Below are positions 35,613-48,275 of a stretch of 64,000 nt of DNA, in pieces. The notes beneath the pieces are model-generated. The model ran no database searches and was not told the DNA's origin. It saw nothing but the letters and a program-made list of their open reading frames with translations. The DNA is taken from NCBI GenBank assembly GCA_025403435.1, contig CM046340.1, positions 10,836,916 through 10,900,915 on the forward strand, given 5' to 3'. Both the position numbers and the translations under genes were made by a program. Within the stretch, counting starts at the first letter, position 1; every line of letters starts with the position of its first letter. The stretch comes from Artocarpus heterophyllus (Eukaryota > Streptophyta > Magnoliopsida > Rosales > Moraceae).

Positions 35613-37440
35613 GAGATAATTAGGACGGATGCCACTAATTTTTAGCATGGATTGAAGCCACAAGTTAAAAATCTCTTACAATTTCTGCCATGTTGATATA
35701 AAAAAAAAAAAAAGTAATTGTATGGACTAAAATACCTAAATTAGTCTTGGTACTTTTAATTTCCTTGTGTTCTCACTCGTCATCTCAAGTTCATATTCAT
35801 GCTATGTGGGCTGTATATATTTATCATTTACTAAACATATGTCTTCTTTTTGTACTACATTTGACATTTAACTAAGACAAGTCCATTATATACAACTTAT
35901 AAATTCAAAATTTACATGGTAAATTCATAATTTATCACACTTATTATAACTATGTACAACTTGTAAATTATGAATTTAATTCAAAATTTACATGGTAAAT
36001 TTGTAATTACTACATTTATTTTAACTAAGACATATACACTATGTGCAACTTGTAAATTCAGAATTTACATAATAAATTTGTAATTTGCCGATTGACTATC
36101 AATATTTAAATTTACAATAAAATTTGACTATATTAATTTATCACATAACTATCTGTAATTTGTAAATTTGTAATTTACCAATTAACTATTTATCTTGATT
36201 TACATAATTTGCCTTAGGGGAAGGGACAATTTGGAAAGTATACTAAATAAACTGATGTGGTAGACTGAAATTTTTTCAAATAGTTTTTTCCTCGTAGCAA
36301 ATTTTAATTTAAAGTCCCTATTTGCGGCATATATAGAAAGAGCCCAAGTTAAGGGAGTCAAATTCTCAAAACTGATTGTCTAAACTGTTTTAAACAATCT
36401 TTACTGTTTTGAACAATTTGACACTTGTGCATACCGAATGCCTATTTTTGTGAGCCCATAGATTTAAAACCACTTAAAACGTTCTAAACACGTGCACCAA
36501 ATGAAACATAACACACTGGATTTTTAATTTAAAAAAAAGTAATATTTATATATATATATATATATCTGAATGACTTTTTTGGTTCAACTTAATTAAAAAA
36601 CTAATGCGAACAACCCTAAAAAGACCAATGCCAATAATATGGAATTTATTCACTCTGACTTGTACCATGAATAATCTTGTGCAGAGTAGCGTAAAACAGG
36701 GGGACCGCCCCCCCGCCTAGACCAAACAAATTCACTCGTCTCAATTAAAATTTTATCGAGATGGCTCATTCAATTGAAAATTTTGCGATATAAAAACCTT
36801 TTAGGGGCTGAAAACATTTTGCACGAATATGCATTAAGTTGTTGCTAATTTATTAAGAGAAGTTGCACAATCTCTTTTAAACAGATCAATCTCTTATAAG
36901 CATGAGAGATCAGCTTGGAGCCTTAGAATTCCACATGGAAACAAAAGTAGGCATCACGCCTGAGCTCTTCTGTTATACATTCAAATACAAGCACTTTAAA
37001 TAATGAAAAATAAATAACTAAGAAAATAAAATATTAATATTGGAAAAATGATGGTTCATTGAGCCATTAATTAACATTTAAACCTATCAGTGCTCAGTGT
37101 GCATATATCCAAAAAATGGTGATGTAATGACCAATTACCAAAACGCACGTAGCATTCAATGTATATATCACACAACAACTAAAAAAAAAAAAAGTCGAGT
37201 ATTTTTTGGACCATATCTTCTTTCTCAAAAAGCTCTTTCCTTTTCCTCTCCCTTTTTTAAAGACTAACCTCTTTACTTCTCACTCACTTAAGCAAGATGA
37301 GCAAAATTTCGAACACACATATATATTTATATTATAAAAATATATTACACAAAATTCTAATATAATTCCCTTGAAAACATTTCAACATACACAAGCTGCT
37401 AGCTTATAATTAACAATAAATATATATGTCACTAATTAAG
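35613..37440. other. Intergenic, no gene supported
   Basis: A loosely repeated GTAAATTTGTAATTTAC/ACTTGTAAATTC pattern occupies about 35880-36200. (TA)n lies at 36546-36566 and a C-rich GACCGCCCCCCCGCC at about 36703-36717. The last 200 bp are probably the 3' region of the minus-strand gene at 37441. Confidence 0.4.
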
Positions 37441-37896
37441 CTACGGAAAAAGATAAAAATGAAAGCAGAAAAACAACAATATGATCAACAAAGCTGATCT
37501 TCCAAGAGACCTTAATGAAGAGGAATATGACTGATCATCCGACGATCTATGAAGAGGCTCCTTGTAGTAGAAGGGGAAGTAGGGAAGGATAGGATCTGGT
37601 GGCGGATGAGCACCGTAGTATCCATCGTTAGGTGGAGGGTTATTGTACGGATAGTAGCCACTCTGCGGTGTAGGGTAGACTCCGGTAGGAGGCGGGTACG
37701 AGACCACCGATGGCGGCGTTGGCGTTGGCGTTGTTGTTGATGGAGTGGTGGGCGTGGTGCCGCCGGTGCCCGTTGGCGGCGGATAGCACGGGTACTGGCA
37801 CGGCTGGTCGGAGAGCGTTGCCCTAGGGAAAATCATGACAATTATGGAGGCCAAGAAGAGGGTGGAAATGAGAAGTTTGTTTGAGGATTTGGCCAT
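37441..37896 (-). CDS. Short proline-rich, extensin-like secreted protein (151 aa)
   Basis: Single-exon frame. The ATG at 37896 sits in a strong AACCATGGCC context; the frame extends seven codons further but without an ATG. Residues 1-29 (KLLISTLFLASIIVMIFPRA) form a signal peptide. Then comes a Cys pair (CQYPCYPPP), a Thr/Pro tract (TTPTTPSTTTPTPTPP), Tyr-Pro-rich repeats (YPPPTGVYPTPQSGYYPYNN) and a final hydrophobic segment (SALLIILLFFCFHFYLF). This is the layout of hydroxyproline-rich cell-wall or plasma-membrane glycoproteins, with the tail suggesting a GPI-anchor signal. It lacks leucine-rich repeats despite common 'LRX-like' database names. It shares the overall plan with the gene at 46356. 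The exact family cannot be fixed. Confidence 0.75.
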   Translation of the reverse strand: MAKSSNKLLISTLFLASIIVMIFPRATLSDQPCQYPCYPPPTGTGGTTPTTPSTTTPTPTPPSVVSYPPPTGVYPTPQSGYYPYNNPPPNDGYYGAHPPPDPILPYFPFYYKEPLHRSSDDQSYSSSLRSLGRSALLIILLFFCFHFYLFP

Positions 37897-38010
37897 GGTT
37901 GTGTTTGGAGAAAACACAGAGGGAATGGGAATGAAGAGAGCAAAGGAGGGAAAGAAATTAGTGGGAGAGTGGTTGTGAGGGAATGGACTACCTATTAGAA
38001 GACTCCTTAG

Positions 38011-38051
<41 letters not shown>

Positions 38052-38260
38052 TGTCATGACTTTGAGAGAGAAAGAAAGGAAGAAGAGAAAAGAGACAAAG
38101 GATTTTTTTTCTTTTAAGTAAATTGAAACAAAAGGATTGAAAAGAAAGTTTAAGCTACTATTAAATATCTCATTTGTGATGATATGATAGAAAGATGCAC
38201 ACTTGTACACCATGCGTTTTGTGACATGGTTCCTGTTCTCTTGGTACAATATGAAAAAAT
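37897..38260 (-). promoter_or_regulatory. Upstream region of the proline-rich gene, with a 37-base T tract
   Basis: A purine-rich strand (AGAGAGAAAGAAAGGAAGAA at about 38062-38090) and a T tract at 38014-38050 lie 120-200 bp upstream of the start; read on the minus strand this is an A tract beside a CT-rich leader. The small open frame here is an artefact of these tracts. Confidence 0.35.
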
Positions 38261-40400
38261 TGATCTCTTAGGGGGAAAAAATTACTCATGAGTTAAATTA
38301 ATGGTAGAGAGATAAATATATATTATAATTGTGTAGGCTCGCCATATATTTTAAACTTCTCCAAAGTAATATATTATAGAAAAGCTGTAAAGAGCAGATA
38401 ATTGCAATGATTGTACCATACATGTCCAATTTAAGAAATTAATCAAAATATGAAAAGCAGGACCTTATGACCAACAACTTATTTTTCAAATTGGAAGCAA
38501 AAAATGGACTTGGGGCTTGATCACACACCGCTTTTAATTTGTATTACTAATTACTAATTAAGCTAACCTAATGGGGCTATATCTTTCAAATATACATATT
38601 TTCTTTAAACATACATTATGTAAAATAGAGCATTTTTAATTAATATACATAGTGTCATGTACAAGATGTATAGTGCACAATTGACATGATGTATCTACAT
38701 TAATATATTTTCATAACAACTTGGCCTAACCATATAGCAACAAATGATATATATTATTTGGCTGATTTGATGGCAAATTTATAATTGAATATTTACAATA
38801 GAAAAAGGAAAAATAATAATGTTAAATGGTAGAGCCTAATTTAATATCTCGACGAATTATTGCCTTATGTAAAGATAAGAAATTAAAAAAAAAAAAAAAA
38901 AGGTTGGAAAGCCCCTTTTTTGAGAGTGTGGGCGTAGAGCCTTTAGACCAAATTTTCATTAGGCCCAGTAGTATGAGAATTTCACACTTGTAAAATTCAA
39001 TTGTCCTAATTTTTCTATATATAAAGAAGGGATGCCAATTTAGGCTTATAAGAAAGGTTAAAGAAAAACACAAAGTTACGAGTGGCGTGTGATTTTCTTT
39101 TGTAAACTTATTTTTTATCACAGTGAATTTTCTATAATTATTAAAAATAGAGATAGTTTTCATATTAAAAGTGAACTATTAAAAAATTTGTGTGTCCTTT
39201 TTATTTATTTTCTTCTCGCTTTTTTTTTTCTTGGTAAAATTAGGCGTCTATTTTGTAACAAATAGTTGACAATTCATTTGGCAATTTGGAGTTTTAGAGG
39301 GAAATTAAGCGTAGCTGTCAAGCTGTGGCTGATTAAACCTTTGAAATTATGGTTTGCTTGATTCTCCTTTCGTTTTCCCAGGTGATTTCGGTCTGCTCTC
39401 CGAGGAACAATTTGAATCTCAAGGAACGTACGATCCAATATACGTAATTCATGATAATTTCATTTGTATTTTATTTTAATTTATTACGTATATATATTAC
39501 TCTATTGGCATAACATTGACTAGCTAATTGGTTGGTATTATATGTCAATTCTTGTTGATTTGTTAACCTTTTCTTTTTGATAAATTCTTTTCGTGAAGCA
39601 CAAAAAACATACATATTTTAATATATGTGTTTAGCACGTTTGTAACTGTAAATACTGTAGCATGTCAAAGCTTTATACTGTAACAACTTTTTTGTTTTTA
39701 CTATAGCATGCAGAGTTTTATACTGTTTTTAACTGAAAAGTTAGTTAGAACTAACTAATATCAAACAAGCTGTAATCGGTATTTTCTGTGCCCTCGATCT
39801 TGCCAACTACACTGCTTTCTAGTAGTAGAAACATACTCCGCTTTGAAAGCACTGAAAAAGTAATTAAGTGTTACCACTTGTGATTATTCACTACGCTATG
39901 CGGGCCTAAATGCCATCAATATTATAGCACTACAAGATGTATATTTCTGAAAGTACATATTCTTCAATATCACGAAATTATAGGGACCTTTTTTATTCTT
40001 TTTTGTTTGGGTTCAAATATTTGAGCATTCTTAAGATTTGAACACTAAAGAATATATATTGAGGTCACTAGTACTGCTTGATCAATGGACTATACGGAGT
40101 GGAACTTGTAGTCTAAAGGGGTGAAAGTGAGCCATTCTTCGAGTAAATTTGAGGTTTCATTGGTTAGCAGGGTAGAATTCAGACGATTAGAATCTTTTTT
40201 TTTTTTTTTTAACTGTAAAATCTGAATATAAAGGTATTTTTTTAATTGGGATCCAAACCGGTAATTGGATAAACAAATAGCAAATTGTGAATCAAAATTA
40301 AGAATAAAATCTGAATGCAAGATTGGATGGTCTGGGAACAAGAACTTAGAACCATGAAAAAATAAAATAAAAAATAAAAAATCTGTGTAGGTAGGAACCA
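38261..40400. other. Intergenic, with a MITE-like stretch near 39630-39775
   Basis: No gene supported. 39630-39775 includes GTTTAGCACGTTTGTAACTG, CATGTCAAAGCTTTATACTG and AACTAATATCAAACAAGC, matching the dispersed MITE family. Confidence 0.45.
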
Positions 40401-40404
40401 CAAG

Positions 40405-40625
40405 TACAGATGGAAGGTTAAACCGTCGTCTAAAGATTACCGTCATCTAATCCATAGTCATAACATGTAGTATACATTAGACGATGGTTTTTTTGTCTAA
40501 AACCGTCGGTCTAATATACATGTGAAATACTAGTAGGGCACATTAAACGATGATTTTACTAAAAACGTCATCTAATTTGCCATTTTAATGACATATTTTT
40601 TGCCAAAACCGTCGTTAAAAGCCTT
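40405..40625. repeat. CACTA-type subterminal repeat fragment
   Basis: Words such as AACCGTCGTCTAAAG, ATTAGACGATGGTTTTTT, AAAACCGTCGGTCTAAT, ATTAAACGATGATTTT and AAAACCGTCGTTAAAA alternate in both orientations. This is the usual subterminal pattern of plant CACTA elements; clear CACTA tips were not found, so it is probably a fragment. Confidence 0.5.
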
Positions 40626-42600
40626 AAAAATAAAAAAAAAAATTAGCCAAAACATGTTATTCTCAAAAAATAATTTCAACTTTTATTTATAAATTTACAT
40701 TCTCTTCTTTAAAAAATCTATTCATATCCAATGTAGAAAAAATACATAACGATTTTCAAACACGTATATAATAAATATGCATATAACATAAATATTTTAA
40801 AAATTATAGCTAAAGTTTATCCATAAAATATAAACAAAAAAAAATACTTAACCAAACATAAAAGGAAATCAAAATTTGAAAAAAAAAACATAAATTTAAT
40901 TGAAGGAAATTTCAACAAATCCTTGAAAGTTATGTGAGTAGTGACATAAAGAATTGAACTATTTTATGAACGATGTCGGTACCTCTGGTTACAGGTATCT
41001 TAAAAGTCTTGGGCCGTCTATAGTATTGTCTCTATATATAAATATGTGTGTGTGTGTGTACAAATTGATAAACAAAATATTAAAGCAAGTTAAGTTTCTT
41101 ATTATACTTTTTCCACACTATTTTATATCTTTGTTAGCTTTGGATGCCCATGTGGATCTTGCTACCATAGTCAAGTTACAAACTAAATTCTACACCTAAC
41201 CATGTTCTTTATCATTTCTTGAGAATCTAATCATGGAAGTTGTAACAAGTGGAACGAATGGGAATAGCACTTGAATTTCAAAGCGTCAAATATTGTGACT
41301 TTATTTTTCTCAACTTTGAATGGATGACTGGTATTTTCTCCTCAAAACCTATTATTCAAGCAAGATGGAAAAAATAAAAAAAAAGAAAAGAAAAGAAAAG
41401 AAAAGAAATTTATAGCAGGAAAAAACAAAAGAGGTTGAGCGACTTTGGCGTGTAGCCCAAAGCCCACCCTAAACTCACTACATAGCCACACTTTATTCGC
41501 TTGAATTAAAGAACGATAATAATTCCAAATTTTCAAACTGTAATGTTAAAGTTGTACCAATTAATTTAAGGCACAAAAGAGTTTCAAAGGGGACAAAAAT
41601 TTAAGGCAAGCAGTAAGCCTACGTAGACTTTTCAATTAAGAAATTAAAAAAAAAAAAAAAAAAAACCTTACGTTAGACTTATCTTATTTATGTGTCATTT
41701 CTACACATGCCTTACAGTTCAATATTTATCTCATTATTTAAAAAAAAAAAAAAATCTTCATCTCATAATTTTTCATTATGTTATTTTAATATTGTGATGT
41801 GAGAAAGGTCAAATTCGGTGGGAAAAATTTCAGCAGCCTCATTGTGTCGGTGGAAGAGTCATCTAATCAGATTCTAATTGTAAATAATTACACATTTTGA
41901 GGTGTAGTAGTAGTTACATATATCTACCAATGATTCCTTAATGCGTTAAACATGTAAATATAATATATGATGATACATGACTTCCTTTTTTTTTTTTCTT
42001 TTTTTTCTTTTTCCTTGGTTTTAAGCTCGGTAACTACTTTTGGTGAAATTAGGTAATTCTATTTCTAAATTTCGATATTATCCCTGGTCCAAACACCAAG
42101 ACAACACGCAAATCTAATCAAACTTCTAATGGAATATCTTGAGCTAACTAATCCCATCTTGGCTTTTCTTTTGGTAATATTAATTTGTTCTTTTGTTAAC
42201 CAAAAAGAAGGCCCAATTATTTATATACATCCCAAAAGAACAAAGCTTTAAGATATATAATTCCCTTTCTCGGTCGATCTTTTCTCTTTTTCTTTTTCAG
42301 TCGAGAAATAGACAGATTCTAATCTTTTAGTTTCCTTTATATGAAGAAAAGTGGAAGGATATATTGAAGAAAAATATACCTCTCATCATATAATAATCTA
42401 TATACAGACTGTATTACAGAAAGTGCGTAGCACGATAAAAAAAATTGATGGTCTTTCTACGAAATATATATAGAACTTTTATAGAAGAATCTTGAAACTT
42501 TTTGGGTCTCATTTGAAAGAATTTTTCCAAGAATCTCTACCAACAGCAAACGTTTTAAAACTGTTATATCTAGTTCAAATTACCTTGGACAAATCTAACA
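40626..42600. other. Intergenic, no gene supported
   Basis: AT-rich with A/T tracts near 41640-41665, 41738-41753 and 41985-42010. Open frames at 40954-41199 and 41342-41536 are not protein-like. Confidence 0.5.
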
Positions 42601-42601
42601 G

Positions 42602-42901
42602 TTAAAATACAGATACCTCACTAGTGGGTATCTTTTTTCCGTTCCCACTAAAGAAATTGCCCTTGTTTAATCCAAATAAATATAATACTTTTAATTTCAT
42701 TATGATAATTAGTTAAATTAATTAAGTATTTGGGTGTCTGCCCTATATAATGGTTAAAATACAGATACTCCATCAGTGGGCATCTTTTTTCAGTTCCCCC
42801 TAAAGAAATTGCCCTTGTTTAATCCAAATAAATATAATACTTTTAAGTTCATTATGATAATTAGCTAAATTAAGTAATTATTTGGGTGCCTGCCCTATAT
42901 A
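42602..42901. repeat. 150-bp tandem duplication containing a TATA-like motif
   Basis: Two copies (about 42602-42750 and 42753-42901) share GTTAAAATACAGATAC, AAAGAAATTGCCCTTG, CCAAATAAATATAATAC, TTCATTATGATAATTAG and end TGCCCTATATAAT. The second copy is followed by GGGCCAGTTCATGACTTCTC and a CT-rich leader-like stretch, so it could drive a transcript rightward. Confidence 0.8.
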
Positions 42902-45900
42902 ATTTAGGGCCAGTTCATGACTTCTCTTTCGCCTTTATAATTGCCTTTCTTCTTCAGCCAACAATACAGGCTGGTGTGCCGGGGAATTGTCAACCAAACA
43001 GACTGTAAGACATGCACATAACAATGTGTCACTTTTCTTTTGTGTCACTTTCTGCGCATTGAACTCAAGCTGTGAAAGGTCTGTTCACAAGCTAGGCCAA
43101 AATTTCCTACCAATATTTAAAATCACAGGAATAACAATGATAAAGAAAAGAATAAAGAAAGAGAGCAAAAAAGGGGGACTAATATTTACATTCTATTAAA
43201 TATTATTTTGTTTTAATTTCACTATCATAGAAGGACAAGATGATGTCCCATGTTACAAGGTTCTATCACAATATACTTTAGTCAATATAATCTTATTTCA
43301 TTGTTGAAGGTTTTTGTGCGTGAAAAGCACTGGAAATTTCTCACAAAAAAAGTGCTACAATTTTTTTTTTTTTTTGGTTATAAATAAGAGAAAAATAGAT
43401 GACCAATCTGATTTAACACTAACACAAGATAATTATTACCCATGTATAGATAGCATTAAGGAGAAGATTGAAAATGAATTATTCAGTTAAAGACCATAAA
43501 ACTGAAGTTTTGTTGCTTGCATGCTAATCCACAACAGCTTTTGTTATATGTCCTTAGGAAAAAGAATAAAAAAGAACTCAATTATTGAGAAACCTTCACT
43601 ATAATAGAAACCTGCCACGTGTGGGAAAGAAAAAGGGGTTTAATAGATCACATCACAATTAGTTAATAACTTCAATCGTTTAATTTGGGAATTTTACAAG
43701 TACTAGAAAAAAAAAAAAAAAAAACACACGCACACACACACAAACAAAAACACACATTTGGTAGTGATCAGGGGATATTCAATCATGTAATGACTGAATT
43801 TCAAACAAATAGTTTTTAGCTCATGTCATCACTTTATTTGGTGATTAGTTTGATTTTTGGTAGTAGACGTGGCTAATTCTGCATTTTAATTAATCATCTC
43901 CATTGTTATATCCCTTTACCTTTCTTTTCTCCAAATCAATGGTTTAATTATTCAATACATTCATGAACTAAAAATGATCTATTTTTCTATAGTGGACCAT
44001 TTGTTTAGGTAGCTAGCGTGCTCAATAATTCAGACGTCTGAGTAGTAATAATAACCACCTACATATGCGGCCATTGATGAGAAAAGAATTGAGAGCGTTT
44101 GAGTGCAAGTTCTAACATTAAAGTTTCAACTGCTATAATGTAATGGGTCATTTGGCACTTCAGTTGTAATTAAAGTTTTAAGTTGTAGAATTATAATATG
44201 TGAGAGCTTTATACTATAATAAATTTTTGCTTTTATTGTAGCTACGAGAGTGTTCATATTTAGAATTAATAAGTTGAAACTAAAATGTCAAATGAATACT
44301 AAATCGCTCACATGTTATAATATAAAACTAAAGTATGTTAGAATATAAAACTTTCACATATAACAGTGTTTAAGTTCTATCTTTAAGTTTATTATGATTA
44401 AATTTTTATAAAATTTATTAAATATGAAAAAAAAGACCAAGCAACTAGTTAGGTTGGGTAATGGCCAAGTACATTGAGGAAGCTGCCGAGGACCCAACTT
44501 CCCCTATGACCCACTAATTGCAATATATATAATTATCTACACTTATATATGATACACATAAAATATGAACATAATGAGTTAAAAAAAAAAAAAAGAGTTA
44601 ATTGTGGGGACCACTTGATTTGGTGAAACCGAAGATGATCATCTTAGGCACTGACATCTGACACTCATCAGAATGAAATTAGCTCTGAAATCAAGATCAG
44701 GTAATTGGAGGATCTTCAGTACTTTTAGCTACAATGTACTCTCTCACAAGCCATGTGAGCAGGCCTCTCTAGTAGCTTGAGTAACGTCTAAAACGCGTCA
44801 CATCAATATGGGACCCCAAATGAACCTTTTGGAGCATCTTCAATATGTAGAACATATTTTTACTTGGATATCATGAACTTAACTAATAAACCTCTCATCT
44901 GACATCTCTAGGCGAACAGAATAAGACTGATCATGAATATTTATAGTGTCACCATTTTATGAGGAGAATTTCTGTGATGAGAAAACCTAATATACATAAT
45001 TTATAGGACTATTAATCATGTATAATTGGAGCATTAAATCAAACGGCCCATATAAATTTAATATAGGGTTGAGTATTATGAACAAGGATTCTTTGAATAG
45101 CATTACTGTTATACCTGCGTCATAAACACTGTCTGATTTAGATATATTTAAAATTATGATTTTATAGACAAGGTCCGTGCCCTCTATCATAAAATTCTTA
45201 AGTTAACCATGCGACTAATTTCTTATTACAATAGAAAAAGTCGTCATCCTATCATAAATTCATAATCATAAGGTTGATAAGGTAATTTCATTTTCTTTTC
45301 TAGGTAGTGCAAAATGTTTCTCAAAATGATTAAGCATATTCTGAAGCTCGCAGGCAAGTATTTAACTATTTATACATGTCACTGGACAATGATGTCTTCT
45401 TTTTAGCAAATTATATTAGATGAAAAATATGTAAGACAAGGTTGACTTTTTTTTTCAGCGCCACCAAAAAAAAAAAGTATATACACATATCTTAAGCGTT
45501 AATTTTATCTTTTGATCGCTTGGCGCTTGTGTGGAAAGAAATGAGCAGGGATAATTCCCTGTTACATAGGCTAAAAGACTTCAAACAAATTGACTCAAAA
45601 ATTTGGCAACGTGTACAAATGAGGTCGTTTCTTGTTCACGTCACCATCATTAAATGGGTGTTTGACTAAATGGGTGTCCCCTAGTTTGTAGTCTAAACTA
45701 TTTTTTAAGTTATAAACAGTATAAAATTATCACGTGCTATAATAACAATTAAAAAAATCGTTACAATGTAAAGTTTTTACATGTTAAAGTAAAAACAGTT
45801 CTAACCATCCTACAAAACACCTAAAAGATAGGGCCAAATGAAGAAAACTTATCAATTAATTAAGACTTTGGTGGGAAAAAATTTTTTTTCCAGAAATTTC

Positions 45901-46355
45901 ATCCTTCGAAATGAAGATATAGACCCACGAATCAAATTCGAATGACTTCTATCGCGGTCCTGCTCCAACATAGAACAACAAAATCATGATAAATTAACAA
46001 CAAAAAGTAAAAAAGTCGGATCCACCTCTTATTGACAAAAGAAAAAAAAGGGAAAAAAAAGTTTAATACGATTTCCGATGGGATTGATCATTAACAAGTC
46101 GAATCTAATAGAAAAAAAAGATTGTGGTTGAAAAGTTATAATTCACGATTACAGTTTAGCTAGAACAATATTTAGTCCTCGATCGATCACAAATGATGAA
46201 GCCCTACTGAAACGTTATTAATCCCTTTGGTGGGTACAAAATTTTTCTTCCTTTTCTTTAATATCCTTGATCTTATGATAACACCCATAAAAATTCTGTG
46301 CCCATTCAAAAATTAAAAAAAAAAATGTAAAACCTTACCATTTATTGCAAATTCA
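42902..46355. other. Intergenic, with MITE-like stretches
   Basis: No gene supported. The small open frame from 42987 lacks recognisable features. Related MITEs lie at about 44090-44300 (GCATATAC-free type with TATGTGAGAGCTTTATACTA) and at 45655-45828, and a GTGGG/CACACA patch near 43720-43750. Confidence 0.45.
45655..45828. repeat. MITE upstream-distal to the second proline-rich gene
   Basis: Starts GGGTGTTTGACTAAATGGG, carries TATCACGTGCTATAATAAC and TTACATGTTAAAGTAAAAAC, and ends ACCATCCTACAAAACACC. The terminal GGTGTTT/AAACACC inverted repeat fits the dispersed family. Confidence 0.5.
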
Positions 46356-46826
46356 TCAAAACGCTAAAACACCCAACAATCCACAAGCAACCAAAAATAT
46401 GGGAAGATTGATAGGACCACTCTTAGGCGCGGCAGCATTGTAATTGTAGTCCTGGTCCAGGGGGTACAGGTCCCCCGGTGGACCGGCTATGTATATGAAC
46501 GGTGCGGGTGGCGGAGGGCAGTACTGGCCGCTCGTTGGAGATGGCGGGGACGGCGGCTTCGGAGGCGGTGGTGGTGGTGATGGAGGCGGAGGACACGGTG
46601 ATGGTGGCGGTGGCGGAGGGGGGTTTTGAACGCATGTCATGCACTTCTCATTACCCCCTTGGGCTTCATCAAGCTTTCTAATTGAATCTGATCCGTTGAC
46701 CGGATTAAGTGCTGAGAAGATTGCAATCATGATCAAGAAGAGATTTACAAGCATTGCAGCCTTGAAACGTTTCATGATTTTTGGTTTGAGATTATCGCTA
46801 TGTAATTTTGACGATAAGGACTTCAT
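46356..46826 (-). CDS. Proline-rich, extensin-like secreted protein with hydrophobic tail (156 aa)
   Basis: Single-exon frame from ATG at 46826. A second ATG at 46775 (MKRFKAAMLVNLFLIMIAIF, then SALNPVNG) gives a more typical signal peptide, so that start is quite possible. Mature features in order: a KCMTC cysteine pair, an almost pure Pro block (NPPPPPPPSPCPPPPSPPPP and PKPPSPPSP), then GQYCPPPPAPFIYIAGPPGD, LYPLDQDYNYNAAAP and a C-terminal hydrophobic stretch (LPIFLVACGLLGVLAF). The SPPPP motifs are expected sites of Pro hydroxylation and arabinosylation. The tail suggests GPI anchoring at the plasma membrane or cell wall. The minus-strand upstream region has an (AG)n tract at 47085-47111. 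Overlapping frames in other phases are shadows of the GC-rich Pro tract. Confidence 0.8.
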   Translation of the reverse strand: MKSLSSKLHSDNLKPKIMKRFKAAMLVNLFLIMIAIFSALNPVNGSDSIRKLDEAQGGNEKCMTCVQNPPPPPPPSPCPPPPSPPPPPPKPPSPPSPTSGQYCPPPPAPFIYIAGPPGDLYPLDQDYNYNAAAPKSGPINLPIFLVACGLLGVLAF

Positions 46827-46829
46827 TTA

Positions 46830-48227
46830 AGTAGTTATAGCTAGTGGGGGGTTTTTTTTTTTAATTATTTGTGGGGTGTGAGACTGAGACTTGAATATTG
46901 ATGATAAGAAATTTTGGAGAAGGTGCAGTGGAAAGGGCCTAGGCTTAAAGTGTGAAATTTGTTAGAGTGCGGTTTTGCTACGTTATTTAGGTGCATGGGA
47001 AATGTAAAAAGACTAAATGGGGTTTCTGGCTTTGGATGTTGTGTGTTTTTAGGTGCTTTTTAGACGGCATAATTGAAGCATGGTAGAGAGAGAGAGAGAG
47101 AGAGAGAGAGACGTGTTCTTATGGGCTTTCTATGAGTACTAATAGGGGCTTGTAGATTTTCCAAACGAAGGGAATCGCATTGCATGTGGATGGTCCAAAA
47201 TGTGGGCCCCACAATACATTACAAATATTTGTATTGTGCATTAATCAGTGTACTATCGTAGTATCTTAAATGTTGTGTTGTTTGTATTAACGAAAGAGAT
47301 CACTTTTGATGATTTGTGCAGCCTGATGGACGCCCAAAATACGTTCATAAAATAACTTGAATAAATTAAATTAGTAATATCCCATCTTAAAATTTTTTCT
47401 ATTTTAATGATTTGATTTAGGAATGCTATAATTAAAACTAAGTTGGTTTTGGGTTATAAGTTAGTTTCCCTTTCATTTTTATTTCTTTTAGTTATAATTT
47501 CTTTTTGAAATTCTTTTAATTTATCCGCTGTATTTATCTCTTTGTTTAAGACTATTTGGTCAATAAATATGTTAAATTAGTGTTTAGTAGATGTGTGAGT
47601 TGTTTTCTGTGTGTTGAGTCCTAAGTTCAGGTTTCAGAGATGGTAATTAAAAAATTGTTAGTCTTATAATATATAAATATTATTTATTTTTGTTGACGAA
47701 TGAAATTCAGTTTTTCCTTGGCAACTTTCTTTTCCAATTCTTTTATACATTTTCTGTGAATTAAGAATTTTTAAAATAATTTTCTTGACATCTTAATAGA
47801 GAGTTATGTATGTAAAATGAATTGCAAACAACAGAAATGGGTATTGTGGAGAGAGAATATTAAAGCTACGTATTGGGAATGGTATTCCTTGCACATAGTT
47901 TGAAGCTATACCTTTGTGAGAACTTGGGTTTCTGGACAGCCTATCAATGGAAGAAAATTCAGGGTCGCCTCCAAAAAAAAAAAAAAAAAGCTTTTGTTAT
48001 GCATGCACATGATACACTCGTCCTTGAGTAAATTTGCCGACATTATTTGATGTATGCCAGTTACGATTGCCCATCATAAGAAGAGTATAAGATATTCTGT
48101 TTTATTTTTTATCCAATCGTTTTGTGCATGATAACAATATGTAGGTTCATGTTCAACCCTTCTATTTGTATTTTTTGGATGATAACGTAAGCTGTCAGTA
48201 TGCAAAGAAATATATATACATATATAT

Positions 48228-48275
<48 letters not shown>

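Noticed and set aside
37549..37740. Plus-strand 63-codon frame over the proline-rich gene
   Set aside because: It is antisense to a Pro/Thr-rich frame and starts without context; a shadow.
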